NCBI GenBank assembly: GCA_004356175.1
Contig: SMXV01000055.1
Coordinates: 1 to 6,544, forward strand
Reading direction: 5' to 3'
Source of the DNA: Acidobacteriota bacterium
GTDB lineage: Bacteria; Actinomycetota; Acidimicrobiia; Spongiisociales; UBA5794
Length of the DNA: 6,544 nucleotides
The translations under genes and the position numbers were made by a program. Positions 5,643 through 6,544 of the stretch are shown here, in pieces. A model generated the notes under the pieces. It saw nothing but the letters and a program-made list of their open reading frames with translations, had not been told where the DNA came from and searched no databases. Each line of letters begins with the position of its first letter. Within the stretch, counting starts at the first letter, position 1.

Positions 5643-5669
5643 GCTCCTCGTAGCTGACATTCCATTCTA
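5643..5669 (-). promoter_or_regulatory. PPK2 -10 element and ribosome binding site
   Basis: On the minus strand, TAGAAT (5664-5669) matches the -10 consensus at five of six positions. GAGGAG follows close before the GTG at 5638. This implies a short leader of about 20 nt. CCATT-CT-AATGG (5662-5673) is a 5-bp inverted repeat covering the -10 and could be an operator. No good -35 is visible. Confidence 0.4.
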
Positions 5670-5704
5670 ATGGTGAGAAGATGATTCGGTCGTAAAAGTT
5701 CCCG

Positions 5705-5743
5705 TTGACATGCCGGTCATCCGGCGACGGTAACGTTCTTCTT
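5705..5743 (+). promoter_or_regulatory. Candidate promoter for a leaderless DUF1697 transcript
   Basis: TTGACA at 5705-5710 is a perfect -35 hexamer. TAACGT at 5731-5736 fits the actinobacterial TANNNT -10 pattern, though the 20-bp spacer is longer than usual. The -10 ends 7 nt before GTG 5744, which has no Shine-Dalgarno site; this is the arrangement expected for a leaderless mRNA. GCCGG-TCAT-CCGGC (5712-5725) is a 5-bp inverted repeat inside the spacer. Confidence 0.4.
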
Positions 5744-6262
5744 GTGCGGTATGTTGCCTTTCTAAGAGCGATTAATGTGACCACCAGACGCATCAAGATG
5801 ACCGATCTTGGGGACCTCTTTCGGGGTTGCGGCTTTGACGATGTGTCAACCTACATTGCCTCAGGCAACGTGATTTTTGACAGCGACTCTAGCCCGGACC
5901 TCGCGAGGATCCAATCTGTATTCGAAGCTGAATTTGGGTTCGCGTCTGAAATCTTTCTCCGCACAAGCATACAGATCGACGAGCTCCTTCGCCGTGTCCC
6001 CTGGACATCGCACGACGGTGTTATAGAAGTGTCCTTCCTTGAGCGCCCTCCCCCACCAGAGAGCGCAAGGGCTCTTGAAGCGACTGCGGTACCCCCCGAA
6101 CAACTCTCTGTGTCAGGCGCTGAAGTGTTCTTTCTGCGGGCCGGCACCGGCACGCCAACGACTCACAGGGAATCAACATCAATGCGGATTCTTGACATGA
6201 AGATGTCCCGCCGCGGTCTTGCGACCGTCGTCAAGATCCGCGAAAAGTTTCTTCTGGTCTGA
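5744..6262 (+). CDS. DUF1697 family protein
   Basis: This is a 172-aa cytosolic protein of the DUF1697 family. The N-terminus carries the family hallmark RYVAFLRAINV, then KMTDL and CGFDDVSTYIASGNVIFDS (about 29-47), which defines the family. The C-terminal MSRRGLATVVKI segment (about 154-165) also fits. The length matches the usual 170-180 aa. The molecular function is unknown. GTG 5744 was chosen because family members begin directly at the RYVAFLRAIN motif; the open frame extends back only to a TTG at 5705 that overlaps the -35-like element. The usual Gly-Gly after INV is Thr-Thr here. The gene is divergent from PPK2 and converges on the DM13 gene with 26 bp between stops. Confidence 0.88.
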   Translation: MRYVAFLRAINVTTRRIKMTDLGDLFRGCGFDDVSTYIASGNVIFDSDSSPDLARIQSVFEAEFGFASEIFLRTSIQIDELLRRVPWTSHDGVIEVSFLERPPPPESARALEATAVPPEQLSVSGAEVFFLRAGTGTPTTHRESTSMRILDMKMSRRGLATVVKIREKFLLV

Positions 6263-6288
6263 GAGTCCGCGGCCGCACGACGGTGGTG

Positions 6289-6544
6289 TCATGCCATTGG
6301 TGACGCGGCGAACGCAGTGCGGAACCGCAGACACCAAATCAACACGGTCCTGTATACCTCAGGGTCGAAATCGGGTGGAAGTTCATAGTTCTGACCACCG
6401 ACATTTCCTTTGAGCGTCCCAAGATCGATGTAGTCGTCTGGCAGTGTGCCGCCGAAATCGTCACTCGCAAGCAGGTAGACATAGAGGTCGGGGCCGTTCT
6501 GGATGTCGGTTCCGTCCTCAAGACGCAGCACAAACGACCCATCC
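6289..6544 (-). CDS. DM13-domain protein, C-terminal part (cut by window edge)
   Basis: About 84 C-terminal residues are visible; the 5' part lies beyond position 6544. The frame is open to the edge, where it reads DGSFVLRLED, so this is not an independent short gene. The sequence is a good DM13 domain match: LRLEDGTDIQNGPDLYVYL, then DYIDLGTLKGNVGGQNYELP, then YRTVLIWCLRF with the conserved Cys, and a last hydrophobic strand ending in SPMA. DM13 domains are usually extracytoplasmic and have been proposed to act in redox or electron-transfer roles through that Cys. In bacteria they often follow a signal peptide or lipobox, which cannot be checked here. Confidence 0.85.
   Translation of the reverse strand, partial: DGSFVLRLEDGTDIQNGPDLYVYLLASDDFGGTLPDDYIDLGTLKGNVGGQNYELPPDFDPEVYRTVLIWCLRFRTAFAASPMA

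Noticed and set aside
6267..6276. GC-rich palindrome (CCGCGGCCGC) between the DUF1697 and DM13 genes
   Set aside because: It is short, has no T-run and is easily explained by local GC content. There is not enough evidence for a terminator or binding site.
6289..6531. A complete 80-aa small gene starting at GTG 6531
   Set aside because: The frame stays open to the window edge, and the residues there (DGSF) continue the DM13 domain, so it is the tail of a longer protein.
1..6544. CRISPR array, toxin-antitoxin pair, defence island, prophage or tRNA
   Set aside because: I found no regularly spaced repeats, paired small toxin/antitoxin frames, nuclease or integrase genes, or tRNA-like cloverleaf on either strand.

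Overview
This window reads as ordinary chromosomal DNA from a free-living actinobacterium. The best guess, from protein style alone, is an Acidimicrobiia-like lineage. The clues are a two-domain ABC-F protein with the DEPDN...LD / DEPTDNLD Walker B variants I associate with an actinobacterial clade, frequent GTG starts, moderately high GC, a DUF3179 lipoprotein, a DM13 protein and a DUF1697 protein. The assignment is an inference; no rRNA or other marker is present. I see no prophage, transposase, CRISPR array, tRNA or rRNA.

Layout. At the left is a Crp/Fnr-family regulator (+, 125-796). It converges, with a 15-bp overlap, on a small four-helix membrane protein of unknown function (-, 782-1144). 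Divergent from that is a DUF3179 lipoprotein (+, 1231-2490). Next comes a complete ABC-F ribosome-associated-type ATPase (+, 2600-4231), then a YCII-family small protein (+, 4358-4690). The YCII gene converges on a polyphosphate kinase 2 gene (-, 4763-5638). PPK2 is divergent from a DUF1697 gene (+, 5744-6262), which converges on the C-terminal part of a DM13-domain protein (-, 6289 to the window edge). The genes alternate in orientation and do not form one obvious operon or pathway. Possible themes are translation and stress (ABC-F, PPK2, Crp) and cell-envelope or redox proteins (DUF3179, DM13).

The most unusual stretch is the 126-bp gap between the ABC-F and YCII genes (4232-4357). It holds a 14-bp operator-like inverted repeat and a 48-bp dyad made of a perfect 14-bp palindrome nested exactly concentrically inside 10-bp perfect arms. 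The right half of that inner palindrome and its flank (4284-4295) are also perfectly complementary over 12 nt to the YCII start region (4360-4371, including the G of the ATG). The leader could therefore fold in two mutually exclusive ways, one of which pairs with the start codon. This is a testable candidate for a cis-regulatory RNA switch or an operator. It is the part of the window least explained by known gene families.
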